From assembly GCF_003473485.1 (NCBI RefSeq), contig NC_053042.1, forward strand, positions 20,108,501-20,172,500: a stretch of 64,000 bases of DNA, given 5' to 3'. Shown here in pieces: positions 25,562 through 37,859 of this stretch. This DNA comes from Medicago truncatula (taxonomy: Eukaryota; Streptophyta; Magnoliopsida; Fabales; Fabaceae). The notes beneath the pieces are model-generated. The model worked only from the letters and a program-made list of their open reading frames with translations, had not been told where the DNA came from and made no database searches. Each line of letters starts with the position of its first letter. Positions within the stretch are counted from its first letter, which is position 1. The position numbers and the translations under genes are program-made.

Positions 25562-27325
25562 AGGTCATTCGGTAAGGTTAATGTCATTCACTATTATCCT
25601 CTATGAATGTCTACACCAGACAATCAAAGTTTTGAAACACTTAAAAAGAAGGGGGAAAAAATCAACACTTATCACCATTACAAACTCCCATAAGATAGAA
25701 GAGTTTATCTCAACTTTCTCAGAATGATTAGTTTTCTACCACAATTCCAACATTTGAGACCTCTGTAGTGTTTTTTGAAAAAAAAAATTAAATTATTTAA
25801 AATTTTAAATAATAAACACAAAGCATTTGAGCCTAGCTATATTATATTAACCTTTAGTGTGGGAATAAAAACAAACATTTGGCAGATATATGCATGCACA
25901 TTCTGACCATGGAAAATTCCCATTAGCTTATCCACAATGTCCATTAAATATTGTAATGCTATCAAAATGCAAGATGCATTTAAATATTCTCAAATCATAT
26001 TAAAAAGTAAAGATGAAATTTGATATCTATTCATAGCACAAACTTGCTAAGAAATGAAGAGCATCAGAAGAGATAAGGACATAACGAGAATATGTCAAAA
26101 GAAAAGATTGTGGCACAATCAATTAATTCAAGCTAGTAAAAGAATATTAATTCAAGTTAGAAAAGAAAGAAGTAAATCATAGGCTGTCGAGCTGAATGCA
26201 TTTAGTAAAGGATTCATGCTAGAAGAGCTATGAAAACACAGAGAGCAAAGAAAAAGTTGTGGATGATTAACCGATAAGTCTTCCTTTTTAAAATTTAAAT
26301 GAATGAATTCAATATCTTTCTATTGAGATATTATATGAAAACATGCACCTTAAATGAAGTCAAAAAGGCAAACAGGCAAAAGCAATTTACATCATAAACA
26401 CCAAGTGGATCACCTCTCATAAACACCAAGTCTGAGGAGATGCTTATACTATTTGCTACACAGCTCCTAACTAACACATATAGATTTGTCCTGCAAATGC
26501 AAACAATGGTAAATATAATAATAGAAAATAAACACAAACAAATAGAAAATAAAGAAGAAGAAAAAAAACCAGGTAGAAAAGCCATATTCCTATATTTGTG
26601 TGATCAAAATAGTCGCAGCAACCCAACATATATTAATTTGGTTATTCAAAAAATGAGAGCTTTTAAAAGCCTTACAACTGCTCTTCACAAATGAGAAGAC
26701 AGATTCTCGTTTCGGTTGTTTTTTATGTTGGTTTGGCTTTGGGGGAGAGAGAGAAACTGGACTCTCTAATTCCTAGAAGATTGGTTATTTGTAGCAATTA
26801 CTGCTTACCTTTCCTTTCAACCGCATAACTGTTTCTGCAGGGAGTTATTCTGCAGACAGTGTTAATAACAATTATCAGTTTGCATCCATATCTCTTATCT
26901 AATACTCACCCAACAGCAAAGTTTCTATAACCTTTACAGTGATCATTTATCATCTCTCATTCTCTCTGATATCCACAAACCGCAGTCCAAAGGTATCCTC
27001 CTTTCGTACTTGGTAGCAGAAAGATATGAATACAATCTTCCATTAAGATTCCTTAATGATAAAGTATGAGTACAGCTTTCAAATCAACCAAAGCTGAGAG
27101 CAACTAAGAAACAGTAAATTTACCAATTATCATACTTGCAAATGGATTTAATAAAGGTGCTGCTTTTATTGATAATATTGTAATTACAGTGTATGGTCAA
27201 TTGACTTAAAACAGCATCTCTACAGAAGAGCAATGATGCATGAGAGAAAGATTCTTCATCTTGCATCATGGTATCAAAACTACTACTAATACATCATCAA
27301 TTAGGTTTCTTCAACAAGTGAGACA
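25562..27325. other. Intergenic spacer downstream of two convergent genes
   Basis: Lies between the 3' ends of the PDR gene (+) and the methyltransferase gene (-). AT-rich; the ORFs here are short and resemble nothing known. The last few hundred bases may be 3' UTR of the methyltransferase. Confidence 0.4.
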
Positions 27326-28732
27326 TTATATCTTCCTTATGGAATTTATGTATGTTTCAGGAATAACTGATTTCAGTCGCAGAAGAAAAGGGTTGCTGCA
27401 GTCCCCAACAGAAAACACCTGAGGTGATACTGTCGCAATTAGAATGAAATTTTCACCATTCCCCACATCTATCTTGTAAAGATCATGAAAAAATTTCTGA
27501 AAAAGATTTAATATGTTGTCATAGAAGGACTGACTTGGAGAAATGACATTGATAGCAAGAATTCCAAATTCAGAAAGAACTAATTTAGCAGCAAGAAGAA
27601 CCTGCTTTCTAACAAATTCCAAAGGTGGAGAACTTATACCATCTCTTATATCGCTAGAATCCAAATCGACCATAACAGCATCAAACTTATGACGAGTGAC
27701 CTCCTCACCGTTCACCATGTGGCCAAAACCATCAGGCTCGGAATCATTAAAAGAACTCTTACTGCATTGTTTTCCACGGTCAGCAAGTTTCTTCATATAT
27801 TTAACAGCATCTGCAACAATAATACGAATAAATTCAGAGTCTTCCAATCCAAAGTAGTTTTTTGCCACCTTCAAAACCTCGTTATCACTATCAACACCGA
27901 CGACCTCAAAACCCAACTGAATTGCCAGAAAAGTTAACAAAGCCCCACCTCCAACCCCAAGGCATAAAGCTTTCGGTCTAAACCCATTTCGAATTCTTCC
28001 ATCTATATAATCACTTATCAATGAAAGACTAGCCACCATAGGTCCTAAGTAAGGATGAACCAAAACCTGAAGATCGGGTATAAACTTTGTATCACCAATA
28101 CATACATTATTCAAACCAGAATCGGTCTCTGGAACAATAAGAACCTCTGTTTGAATCAAATTAGGCATCCTCTTAAACCTCAACCGCCTTCGAAATTCTC
28201 TTGAATCATTCTGAGTTTCGATTTCGACATCTTCAACTAACATTTGACCAACATGAGAACTAAGACATTGATTTATAACTAGACTAGAAATTAAATTATC
28301 TTCATAACTCAAAATGGGTATATCAGGTAAGGCGCCATTTGAAAAAAAAGATTTAGGAGACAAAGCAAGAAGAAGAGGTTTAGACCAAATGTGAAATTGT
28401 TGATGAAGCAATGAAGAATTGAATGGACGATGGTAAATATGTTTAGAAGAATGAGGGTTTAGACCAATGAGAATGAAACGGGAAATTGGGTGTGGAGAAG
28501 AGAAGAGAAGTTGAAGATGACCTGATTGGGTAGAGAAGATCCAATCAGATTCACGGCCTTCAGGAACTAACATGGAAGCAACGTGTGGTGGTGATGATGA
28601 GTTGAGTGGTGAGTCGAGAACAGCGACTCGGATGAGTGAGTTTGAATGTGAAGAAGTTGGATTGGGATTGGGTAGAGTGAATGTGATGAAGCGAGAAGGG
28701 GTTAGGGTTTCAAAGGTCGATGCATCCATCAT
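27326..28732 (-). CDS. METTL13-like SAM-dependent methyltransferase, single exon, 468 aa
   Basis: One uninterrupted frame. The start is the ATG at 28732; a GTG in front of it is not a plant start. The C-terminal half is a class-I methyltransferase of the spermidine-synthase-like fold. It has motif I 'ALCLGVGGGALL' at about residues 255-266, the acidic ribose-binding 'VVGVDSD' about 15 residues later, 'VADAVKYM', and 'DAVMVDLDSSD'. It resembles the C-terminal domain of METTL13/eEF1A-methyltransferase homologues. The N-terminal half (Ser/Pro-rich, then 'LHQQFHIWSKPLLLALSP') lacks a second methyltransferase fold. Methylation of eEF1A is inferred from the family only. A TIR transposon starts about 84 bp upstream of the ATG. 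Confidence 0.8.
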   Translation of the reverse strand: MMDASTFETLTPSRFITFTLPNPNPTSSHSNSLIRVAVLDSPLNSSSPPHVASMLVPEGRESDWIFSTQSGHLQLLFSSPHPISRFILIGLNPHSSKHIYHRPFNSSLLHQQFHIWSKPLLLALSPKSFFSNGALPDIPILSYEDNLISSLVINQCLSSHVGQMLVEDVEIETQNDSREFRRRLRFKRMPNLIQTEVLIVPETDSGLNNVCIGDTKFIPDLQVLVHPYLGPMVASLSLISDYIDGRIRNGFRPKALCLGVGGGALLTFLAIQLGFEVVGVDSDNEVLKVAKNYFGLEDSEFIRIIVADAVKYMKKLADRGKQCSKSSFNDSEPDGFGHMVNGEEVTRHKFDAVMVDLDSSDIRDGISSPPLEFVRKQVLLAAKLVLSEFGILAINVISPSQSFYDNILNLFQKFFHDLYKIDVGNGENFILIATVSPQVFSVGDCSNPFLLRLKSVIPETYINSIRKI

Positions 28733-28815
28733 CACAACAACACTGTTCTTTAGTTACATCTTCCACATCTTTGTTTATTCAGGAGAAATAGCAACGGTTT
28801 TCATTCTCATTTTAA

Positions 28816-29710
28816 AGCTCTGTTTGAATAGTTTAAAAAGGACGGAGCGGAGTGGGATGGAGTGGAGCGGAATGCCACTATTTAGATATTTTACAACGGA
28901 GTGGAATAAGTGTAGGGTTAATCGATGTTCCGGGACACCGGTTAAACAACCTACAAAAGAAAAAGAATAACATTTTTTATGTTTAGTTCCAATGTAATAC
29001 TTAATAGATTTGCTTTCTTAACCTGTGCCTCGGAGCGACTATTAACATTACTCATAAGTTTAATATGGGTGCATTTCCGGCATCTTCGTGTGTATATCCT
29101 TTATAAAATAATCAACATTACACAACACTATATGTAATTATAACATAAAGTTTAGCATTATCGTGTCAAAAAAACAATAAAGTTTAACACTGCATAGCTT
29201 AACTCATATATAAGACGTGTTCAAAAATATCAATCCTACATCTATTAATTTTGCTAAAAATATCGAACATTAAGTCTATTAAAAAGTTGTCATCATGTAT
29301 GTATAAGAGCCTTTTAAATTGCATTGTATGTATTGGAGCCTTTTTATTGCCTTGTTGTCACGATATCAATGATGTCCAATTCAGAGTATCCATGTGGCTC
29401 AACAAGAAGACGTATGTACGATGGAGAAGCAGGGTTGCAGAGGAGCACGTGTGTATAGAAGAAAATGCATTAGAAATGGAACGTCTTATATGAAATGGAA
29501 AAGAGGGATAAAATCGAAATACATTAAGATTGTGTTACATTCCATTGCTTACACCCCAAATTCGGGGAATGAAAAATAGAAGGAGAGGGTGGTATTGGAT
29601 GGAATGAGTTCCATCATGTTCTATTTCATTCCATTACTTTTTTACAAAACCAAACGATGGAATCCCACTCCATTCCATTCCATCCCACACCACCAATCCG
29701 AACAAAGCCT
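28816..29710. mobile_element. TIR element upstream of the methyltransferase gene
   Basis: The left end GCTCTGTTTGAATAGTTTAA, then a GGAGTGGGATGG-rich stretch, faces the right end ...CATCCCACACCACCAATCCG then AACAAAGCC, its approximate reverse complement. Repeated GGAATGGAGTGG motifs occur in both subterminal regions in opposite orientation. No clear target duplication and no transposase frame. It is likely a non-autonomous DNA transposon; the superfamily is uncertain. Confidence 0.55.
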
Positions 29711-31109
29711 AAATGTGTCACACTAAATTTAACGTCATTTAGCGTAAACCATTTTAGTTTCAACCAATTAACACTCGTGATCAGTTTAGACAAATAAATC
29801 AGGTGTTGGGTAACCCACTTTAGAGATCTAGTTGGATACAAATGGGTGGATTTGGATGGTTAAAATGTGTCAAAAAGAATCAATGCATGCTTCTATTAGG
29901 CGAGAGTGTGTGGAGAGGTTGGAAGCAGAAGGGGAGTGCCCAGGTGTGGTAGGAGAACGGAAAGGGAAGGGCACGCCATGCTGATGGCGAGGGAACATCT
30001 CAGGGGAACGATCTGAAGCCACACTACGAGCCCCAGATGGAGATGGAGGAGCAAGTGGAGGGTGATGTTGAGCAGCAGGTGGGTATGGAGCCAAAGGCAT
30101 AGTAGCTGGACAATTATCCTGTTGAGCCAGAGTCATGTATTATGTTCACGTGGCCAAGATGACGGCTGATGAAGTGGTAAGACAATACACCTTTTATTTA
30201 ATGAAAATTTAATTTCTATGTTGTTTTAATTAATGTAAACTATTGTTAATTTTTCTCATATATTATTTTGATTATTGTGAAGCCGATGTTACTATTTTTT
30301 TAATTTTTACAGTGGTGTGACAATTTAAAATATGTAAACAACAGAAAGAAGATTGCAGCAATACATGATAGAGAAAACATCCGTTGAAGATTACAACAAT
30401 TTAAAATTTAACTATTATTATTATTATTTTATAATTTAGATTGTTTTCCCCGGTGAAACTACATTACCCCCTAGCGGAGTCAAGTCCTTCTTCAAGGAAC
30501 TTGGGTATCATGTTGTTGTTTCTCTCTGTCAGTCATATCGTCTTTGTCGTCCTGCATTCATACTTGCATCACGAGAATTCATAGTATCCTAGGGTCAAAA
30601 ATGAAGTACTCTATATTTAAGTCTCTTCGGCCCGTCAAAATGTATTGTTTTTGGAGAATCCCTATGCTCATTGGGCGTAATCAAAACATCTTGAATCATA
30701 GTTTGTGCATTCAGGTTCATCACACTTTGAGAAAAGGTAACATAAATTTTGATTGACTTACTGACTTCAGCCTTACCGTGAAATGTTAGAATTTTATTCT
30801 TTTGGAGACCATTCCTAGTGAGCTCAATAGTCAATTCTTGATGACATCTCTCAGATCTGTATATCTAGAAATGTTCGTTTAATTGTGTTAGTTTTATGTT
30901 TAGGGCTTTGGCCCTCTCTTATACCAAAAAAATGGTGAGCTTTTCAACTTCCAACATTCTCAGCAATCTCCGCCTCAATCTCAATCTCTAAAAATACAAT
31001 TATAATGAGATCGGCTAGATATGTTTTAGGTCGTCAGGAAGGGCATGCTTGTTAGACAGCTTAATAAATAAACATTTCTAGACATGCATTTCTAGACATA
31101 CAAAATGGT
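29711..31109. other. Intergenic; Pro/Ser-rich ORF of unknown nature at 30136-29870 (-)
   Basis: The 88-codon minus-strand ORF begins MTLAQQDNCPATMPLAPYPP and is low-complexity (Pro, Ser, His). It is GC-rich compared with its surroundings, so it may be a coding remnant, but I cannot assign it. The rest is AT-rich without recognisable exons. Confidence 0.3.
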
Positions 31110-31129
31110 CTCATTCATTTTGCAATTAT

Positions 31130-31430
31130 TTGTAACCATGTCAATAACTAATTTTGAATCACTTTCAATGCACAACTGAAAAATATCGTCCTTCAAAGCC
31201 AACTCTAACCTAGGTACATACCCCATATCTCTCCACGAAAAGCATCACAGGTATCAACCTTGCGAACAAAAACTTAGATCCATCTGTCGTTAGCATCCCA
31301 AAACAGGTTGCCACAACCCAAACAATCTCCATTTTCTTTGCACACCCCATCACAATTGAGTTTGACCCATGCCTCTTGAAAACATTACCAACCAAATTTA
31401 ATTGTTTCGGTGTGTCGAGTATCATCTGAA
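31130..31430 (-). pseudogene. RNase H (RVT_3) remnant of a non-LTR element
   Basis: The minus strand reads, with frameshift and stop, 'WVKLNCDGVCKENGDCLGCG', then 'CDAFRGEIWGMYLG' and 'LCIESDSKLVIDMVTNN'. This is the order of blocks in the RNase H domain of plant LINE-derived ORFs. No intact frame. Confidence 0.65.
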
Positions 31431-31664
31431 TATGATTACAAGTACAATCTTCAAAGCCTTATTTTATGATTAGGTTATTTAATGTATAGTTTTTCATAAT
31501 TGCAATTATTTATGGATTTTCAATTATATGAATTTATTCATAGATGTTATTAATTTATTTATTTTTCAGACCATGGATTTTAATTTTCACATGTCTTTTT
31601 TTTCCTTTCTATATAAATATCATTTTCATATGTCTTATTTCATTATTAAATATTTGTATTATTT

Positions 31665-32764
31665 GTCCATGTGAGCTTATTTCAGTTCATAGTTTTAAAA
31701 ACTGGTTCGGACCGGCCGGTCGAACCGGTTGGACCAAGAACTGGAGGGGTAAGCGGTTCGAGCTAGCTAACGGATCGGCCATGCTTTTAAACCGGCGTGA
31801 ACCGGCCAAAACCGGTGACTCGCCGGTTTTTTGAACCGGACCGGGTCAGTGATGGAAAGGAAAAAGAAGCGGAAGAACAGAAGAAAACGATGGACGGAGA
31901 AACGTTTTGATACTTGAAAACATCTTCATCTTAAGTGGTTTATGCTTTCACTATTTTAATTGCATCTTTGACATGATAACAATACATATTGATGTAGAAG
32001 AAGAAGAAAAAAAAGTAGAATATGAAAGGGAAAGGTCGCATGTGGAAAGGATAGAAAGAGATGGGGAAAGTGTTTGATGATTTTTTTTTAATGTAAACTA
32101 GTTGGAGAGATTATTGTTTACAGTGGTGTGTATTTCTTGGAATTGTAACCAAGCATATTGACTATTCTTTGAAATCCCAAAAGTAATAGTAGTCTGTGCC
32201 GTGTACAATTACTGCTATTTTAATTTTTTTTAACTCTATACTATTTTTTTTTTTGGGATAGGATTAACTCTAAAATAATGTGAATCTCATTTGGAAAAAT
32301 AAAATAAAATATGCATCTAATCAAAACATACTACTATATGCAAGGTGGATTTTTGCTTAAAAAAATATATGCAAGGTGACTTTTATGTGTTTTGTTTTAT
32401 TAAAATGTAAATAAATATTTGTGACATTTTTAGGTTTTTAAAAATAATAAACATTGATTCATCAAGTTTAGTCTAGTTTTTTTTTTTTTTTTTAACAAAA
32501 GGTTTAGTCTAGTTTAATAAACAATATTATTGAGTTTACCAAGTCAATCGGTTTAATTCAGTTCAGTCATACGGTTCGACCAATGATTCAGTGGTTCGAT
32601 CAATGACTCAGTGATCCAGTAACCTCACCGAGTCGATCATCGAGCCGAGTTTTAAAACTATGGTTCAGTTGGTAGTAACAATGCATATTTTATGCAGGTC
32701 GGATTCGAACCCCGGACACCTCACTTCTCCACATTTAATTTTGTGAGTCTTGAAAAAAAAATGT
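31665..32764 (+). mobile_element. SINE (family 2) split by a TIR transposon
   Basis: The head GTCCATGTGAGCTTATTTCAGTT lies at 31665-31687 in two joined parts; the rest (GGTAG...GGATTCGAACCCCGG...poly-A) runs 32671-32764. The whole is flanked by AATATTTGTATTATTT at 31649-31664 and 32765-32780, a perfect 16-bp target duplication. Without the insert it is a normal family-2 SINE of about 115 bp. Its 3' end lies 151 bp before the LDL1 ATG, so it forms part of that gene's promoter or 5' UTR. Confidence 0.88.
31688..32663. mobile_element. TIR transposon nested in the SINE
   Basis: Ends are CATAGTTTTAAAA and TTTTAAAACTATGG. TTCAGTT is duplicated at 31681-31687 and 32664-32670, and falls inside the SINE A box. 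Subterminal regions are rich in CCGGTT/AACCGG and CGGTTCGA motifs. No transposase frame. A 7-8-bp duplication suggests a hAT-like element, but the superfamily is not certain. Confidence 0.8.
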
Positions 32765-32915
32765 AATATTTGTATTATTTTTTTGTAAGTAAAAATAGAC
32801 TAGAAACAATATTCGAAAAACACTGAACCTTCTTCTCCGGTGAAACTGAACGGTGGCATTAGTGGCGGTGGACGGCGGCGCATAAGAGAGCTGGCGTTTT
32901 CGTAGTGTTAGTGTG

Positions 32916-35900
32916 ATGGATCCTCATTTTTATTTCACTCCACCTTCCCTGTCACCACCGTCACCTCAACTAAACCCTAACCCTAACCCGAATAATATTC
33001 AATCCGATTCATCCCCCAATTTGGACCAAAACCCTAACCCTAACCTCACCAATTACCTTGGTTTACCCGTCCCCAAGAAGAGAAGGCGCGGCAGGTCCCA
33101 ACGCAATCCTTCCTCCTCCTTCCGTTCACCTCTCAACAATGATCTCAGCTCTTCCGCTGTTGCACCTCCACCGCCATCGACTGAGGACTTTTCCGATGAC
33201 ATTATCATGATAAACAAAGAAGCCAAAGCTGAGGCAATGATAGCACTGACAGCTGGTTTTCCTGCAGATTCGTTGTCCGAGGAGGAGATTGAAGCTGGAG
33301 TTATCCCTGTCATTGGAGGGATTGAACAGGTGAATTACACTCTCGTTAGGAATCACATTATTGCGAAATGGCGTGAGAATGTTTCGGTTTGGGTTACTAA
33401 GGCAATGTTTATTGATTATATACCTCAGCATTATCATTCACTTTTGGACTCTGCTTATAATTATCTTGTATCACATGGTTATATCAATTTTGGTGTTGCT
33501 TCCGCTATTAAGGATAAAATGCCAACCGAACCGAGTAAGCCTGGTGTCATTATCATTGGGGCTGGTCTTGCTGGGTTGGCTGCTGCGAGGCAGTTGATGC
33601 GGTTTGGGTTTAAAGTGACTGTGTTGGAAGGGAGGAAACGGGCTGGTGGACGGGTTTATACTAAGAAAATGGAGGTAGGGAGTAGGGTCGGCGCGGTTGC
33701 TGAGTTAGGTGGGAGTGTTTTGACAGGTACTTTAGGGAATCCTCTTGGGATTGTAGCTAGGCAGTTAGGTGATGTGCTTCATAAGGTGAGAGATAAGTGT
33801 CCCCTTTATAGTGTGGACGGAAAGCCGGTTGACCCTGATATGGATGCCAAGGTTGAATCTGCTTTTAATCGTTTGTTAGATAAGATAAGCAGACTTAGGC
33901 AATCAATGGGGGAGGTCTCTAATGACGTGTCTCTTGGTGCAGCGCTGCAAACGTTCAGCCAAGTGTATAAGGATGCTGTGAGTGATGAGGAGATGAAGTT
34001 GTTTAATTGGCACCTTGCAAATTTGGAATATGCAAATGCTGGTTTACTATCACATCTTTCACTTGCATTTTGGGACCAAGATGATCCGTATGATATGGGA
34101 GGAGATCATTGCTTTTTGCCTGGAGGAAACGTAAAGCTGGTTCAAGCCTTGGCTGAGAATGTGCCAATTTTATATGAGAAAACTGTAAATACGATTAGGT
34201 ACGGTAGTGATGGAGTGCAGGTTATTGCAGGAAGTCAGGTATTTGAGGGTGATATGGCATTGTGTACCGTTCCGCTGGGTGTGTTGAAGAAAGGGTCCAT
34301 CAAATTTATACCGGAGTTGCCTCAAAGAAAACTTGATGGAATTAAAAGATTGGGTTTTGGTCTACTTAATAAGGTTGCTATGCTCTTTCCTCATGTGTTC
34401 TGGGAGATGGATCTCGACACATTCGGGCATCTTTCTGATGATCCAAGTCGTCGCGGAGAATTTTTCCTGTTTTACAGTTATGCAACTGTTGCTGGTGGTC
34501 CCCTGTTGATTGCTTTAGTGGCAGGGGAAGCTGCACATAAATTTGAGAGCATGCCCCCTACAGATGCAGTAACAAAGGTTCTTCAAATTCTGAAAGGTAA
34601 CCTTTATGTAAAAGCTACAGTATTAATATTTCTTTTCTGTCATAATTCATGAGCTCCATAAATCAACTAATACAATTACATGATAAGAATGTTCCCGAAA
34701 AATACATAAATAAAATTACAACTTACAGCATAATAAATTGCAAGTCCCTTAAATATTTTTTATGTTTTCCTTAGTTCCTTAACATGTCTTGGGCTGTCAG
34801 TTTTGTTCATAGTATTTTCTCCCTTTGTCTTATTTAATTGTTACTCTTAGGAAAAAGAGTTGTCTCAAATGATTTGTTACTTTAGAATATCGAGAATTAT
34901 TAAAAAAAAATTAACTCCCTTGTATTTCAACCTATCCAATATTAATTAGTCTTTCTACCTAACTCCTGCTAAATCAAGGGCATTCTAGTGATAAAAGATT
35001 ATTTTACTTTGAAAATGAGTATAATTAATGATTTTCTTAAGATATGTGTATTAAATTAAATAAGAAATAGAATGAGACAGGTGGAGTATTCATTTTTCTT
35101 GCATGGAATCTCCTGTAAATGCTTCTTTTAGTGCTTAGAGAAAAAGCGTATTCAGTGAACTACTTAGCATTTTTCATGAATATAGAAACAAATCACAATC
35201 AGTTTCAGATTCTCAACTATTTTAATAGGTTCTTCACATTGGTCAGGGAAAGGTTTATTTTAAGCCACAATAATGTGTTACTTTAGGTTATATAAAACTG
35301 CCAATATTCACTTCTGATTCTTTAAGAATACTGATATATAGTACATGTTTTTTAGTATTTCATCCAATATGCCTTAATATCATCGCTTCAGCAGTAGTAT
35401 TTTTGAATTGTCAGAAAAAGATCCTGATCATGTTTTCTTAGCTGAATTTCAGTCAAATCAAATTGGTCATAATTTTTTAGATCTGATTACTCTTTTATTT
35501 AAGAAATATGTATGAAGAAAAATGCTTTATCTGTATGCAGGTATTTATGAACCAAAAGGAATCAATGTTCCTGAGCCTATCCAAACAGTCTGTACTAGAT
35601 GGGGGAGTGACCCCTTCTGCTTCGGTTCTTACTCTAATGTTGCAGTTGGAGCTTCGGGTGATGATTATGATATTTTAGCCGAAAGTGTGGGGGATGGTAG
35701 ACTTTTTTTTGCTGGGGAAGCAACTACTAGGCGCTATCCTGCTACCATGCATGGGGCTTTTCTAAGCGGTCTAAGAGAAGCAGCGAATATGGCCCACCAT
35801 GCGAATATTCGATCAATGAATGTGAAGGTTGAAAAGACCCCTTCAAGCGCTTATTCTTGTGCTTCCCTTCTTGCGGATTTATTTAGAGAACCTGATGTAG

Positions 35901-37576
35901 AATTTGGGAGTTTTTCTATCATTTTTGCTCAGAAAAATGGAGACCCAAAGTCACCTGCAATCTTGAGGGTAACATTTGGTGAGCATAAAAAGAAATATCA
36001 CGAAGTTTCCAGACAAGACCAACAACAACATTCAAACAAATTACTTTTTCAGCAGCTTCAGTCGCATTTTAATCAGCAGCAGCAGCAGCAGCTTCATATT
36101 TACACTTTGCTGTCAAGACAACAGGCTCTTGACCTAAGAGAAGTAAGGGGTGGTGATGAAATAAGATTGAATTACCTTTCTGAAAAGCTAGGAGTGAAGC
36201 TGGTGGGAAGAAAAGGATTGGGGCCGAATGCTGATTCTATCATTGCTTCCATTAAAGCTGAGAGGGAAAATCGTAAACCTGTTTCAACCTCTATGGCTCA
36301 TAAACCAGGTGAGTGATTTATCTTTCTTTTGATTCTTTCTCCTCTGTTTATGCATAGATGCAGCAATTTAATTAATATCTTCCATGGTCTATAATTTATA
36401 TAAGGTGTGTCAAATCTAAAAACAGACATTATGAAGCGGAAGATAATCAGGTTTGAGCTGAATTTCTTGATATTCATAAGTTATAGTATCTTGTCATCTC
36501 AAATCATAAGCTGATCTATTTGATATTAAATTGTAACTTAATAATATTGATTAACTCAGAAAGGCAAAGGTGGTGAAGAAAAGCAATGGATCTATACCCC
36601 ATGCAAGCATGAATGTGAGGAGTGCCTCTAAAGTACCAGAAGAGAATCAGATAATAGATCAAGTGCTTCCTGATGTGCCTGTTTCAGGTAACTGTTCTAT
36701 AAAGAAAAAAATATGTTGATACTCAGTATCTCCTTTCGAAATGAACCATCTGGAGCTGTGATAATTGCATTATAAATTTTTAAGTTCTTTAATTTTTCTA
36801 TAGGTATCAGTTCCATATGATATTTGATTTTGTTGTGAAACGCTGTTACTTTGCCCATTTTTAGAATATGGATCATTAGTTTGGCATGTTTAAGATGAGA
36901 AATGAATATTTTTGGGGAGAGTTTGTTCACATTTAATTTGCATATCTTATACATGGTCAGAACTCTAACCTGAATGCTAACTGAGAAATTTTGTTGTTAT
37001 GCCAATCGCCTTTTATGATATTTGTTATGTTCATGTCAAGCTCTGCAAGACTTTCCCTCTTTGCAGGGTATAGGCCGTCTGTCATCAGGCATAATATCCC
37101 CTTTATTTTATATATGCTGCTGGTTTCATATTTATCATTAGAGGATTAGGCTAAAGATGAGAAGGTTGGATCTGCAATAGTTCCTCTCACCTGCTCCTTC
37201 TCTACAATTGAAAAAAAATACGAATTAGCGATATTGTGGGTAGTGGGTATCAGGGTCTATTTTCTCAAGTCCCTAGGGGAAATATATGGATGAATTAGGC
37301 AATTAAAATGTTTTGAAGGATAATTTATCTTTTCCCTAGTTACACTATACTTCTATACTCAATTGCATTCATTACAATTTTTCCTATTTAATGATTGACG
37401 GTATCCCTGGCATATTTATCAAATGTAAACAGAAAACTTCAACTTTCAAGTTAGCATGTGTTAATATTTTATTGTAGTTTTCTTTAAGAAGCTATCCACT
37501 TAGTCTTACTGAAATACTAATTTCCAAAATATTTCCAGGGAACAATCAAAATGACTTATCAAAGTCAAATCCGTAA
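32916..37576 (+). CDS. LDL1: LSD1-type histone demethylase, LDL1 orthologue, 5 exons, 886 aa
   Basis: Exons: 32916-34596, 35541-36308, 36405-36450, 36560-36687, 37539-37576, with all phases joining. Order: a Pro/Asn-rich N-terminus with a basic patch 'PKKRRRGR' (about 53-60, likely nuclear signal), a SWIRM domain (about 107-199), an FAD-binding 'IIGAGLAGLAAA' (about 213-225), an amine-oxidase core with 'GFGLLNK' (Lys486, matching the conserved flavin-site lysine of LSD1), and 'RLFFAGEATTRRYPATMHGA'. The C-terminal tail carries a short poly-Gln run and 'SRQQALDLREVRGGDE'. Wording and order match plant LDL1. The family removes methyl groups from histone H3K4 with FAD and represses genes such as the flowering repressor FLC. 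The true start is ATG 32916, as the preceding codon is GTG. A 3'-UTR exon probably follows at about 37705. Confidence 0.92.
34819..35086. mobile_element. Diverged Stowaway-like MITE in LDL1 intron 1
   Basis: CTCCCTTTGTCTTATTTAAT at the left and, inverted, TACTCCACCTGTCTCATTCT then TATTTCTTATTTAATTT at the right form imperfect arms of the CTCCNTYYG type. No coding content. Confidence 0.45.
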
Positions 37577-37859
37577 ATGGATGACATTTCTTCATCTAGC
37601 GGGTGAGAAATTCCTAATATATCTTAATTCTGATAGTTTTTTTTTTTATTTGGATTTCAGATGTATGATTTAACTTATGCCTAACTGTTCATATTAATTT
37701 GCAGAAAGACTAAGATGTTATTCAGCTTGCTCTTCTGAGAGCTTCAGTCGGATCTTTAGGAGTCATTCTTTGTAAATCCTCAGTGTAATGTTTGTAATAC
37801 ACCTCTTCATTTTTTTATTTTAACAAATGGTATTTCTAAGAAATACATTTGATTGTTGT

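Noticed and set aside
32913-32915. LDL1 start at GTG 32913 (likewise GTG 28735 for the methyltransferase)
   Set aside because: Nuclear plant genes start at ATG; the next codon in each case is ATG.
33053-33437. Minus-strand ORFs within LDL1 exon 1
   Set aside because: Antisense shadows of a strongly supported coding exon.
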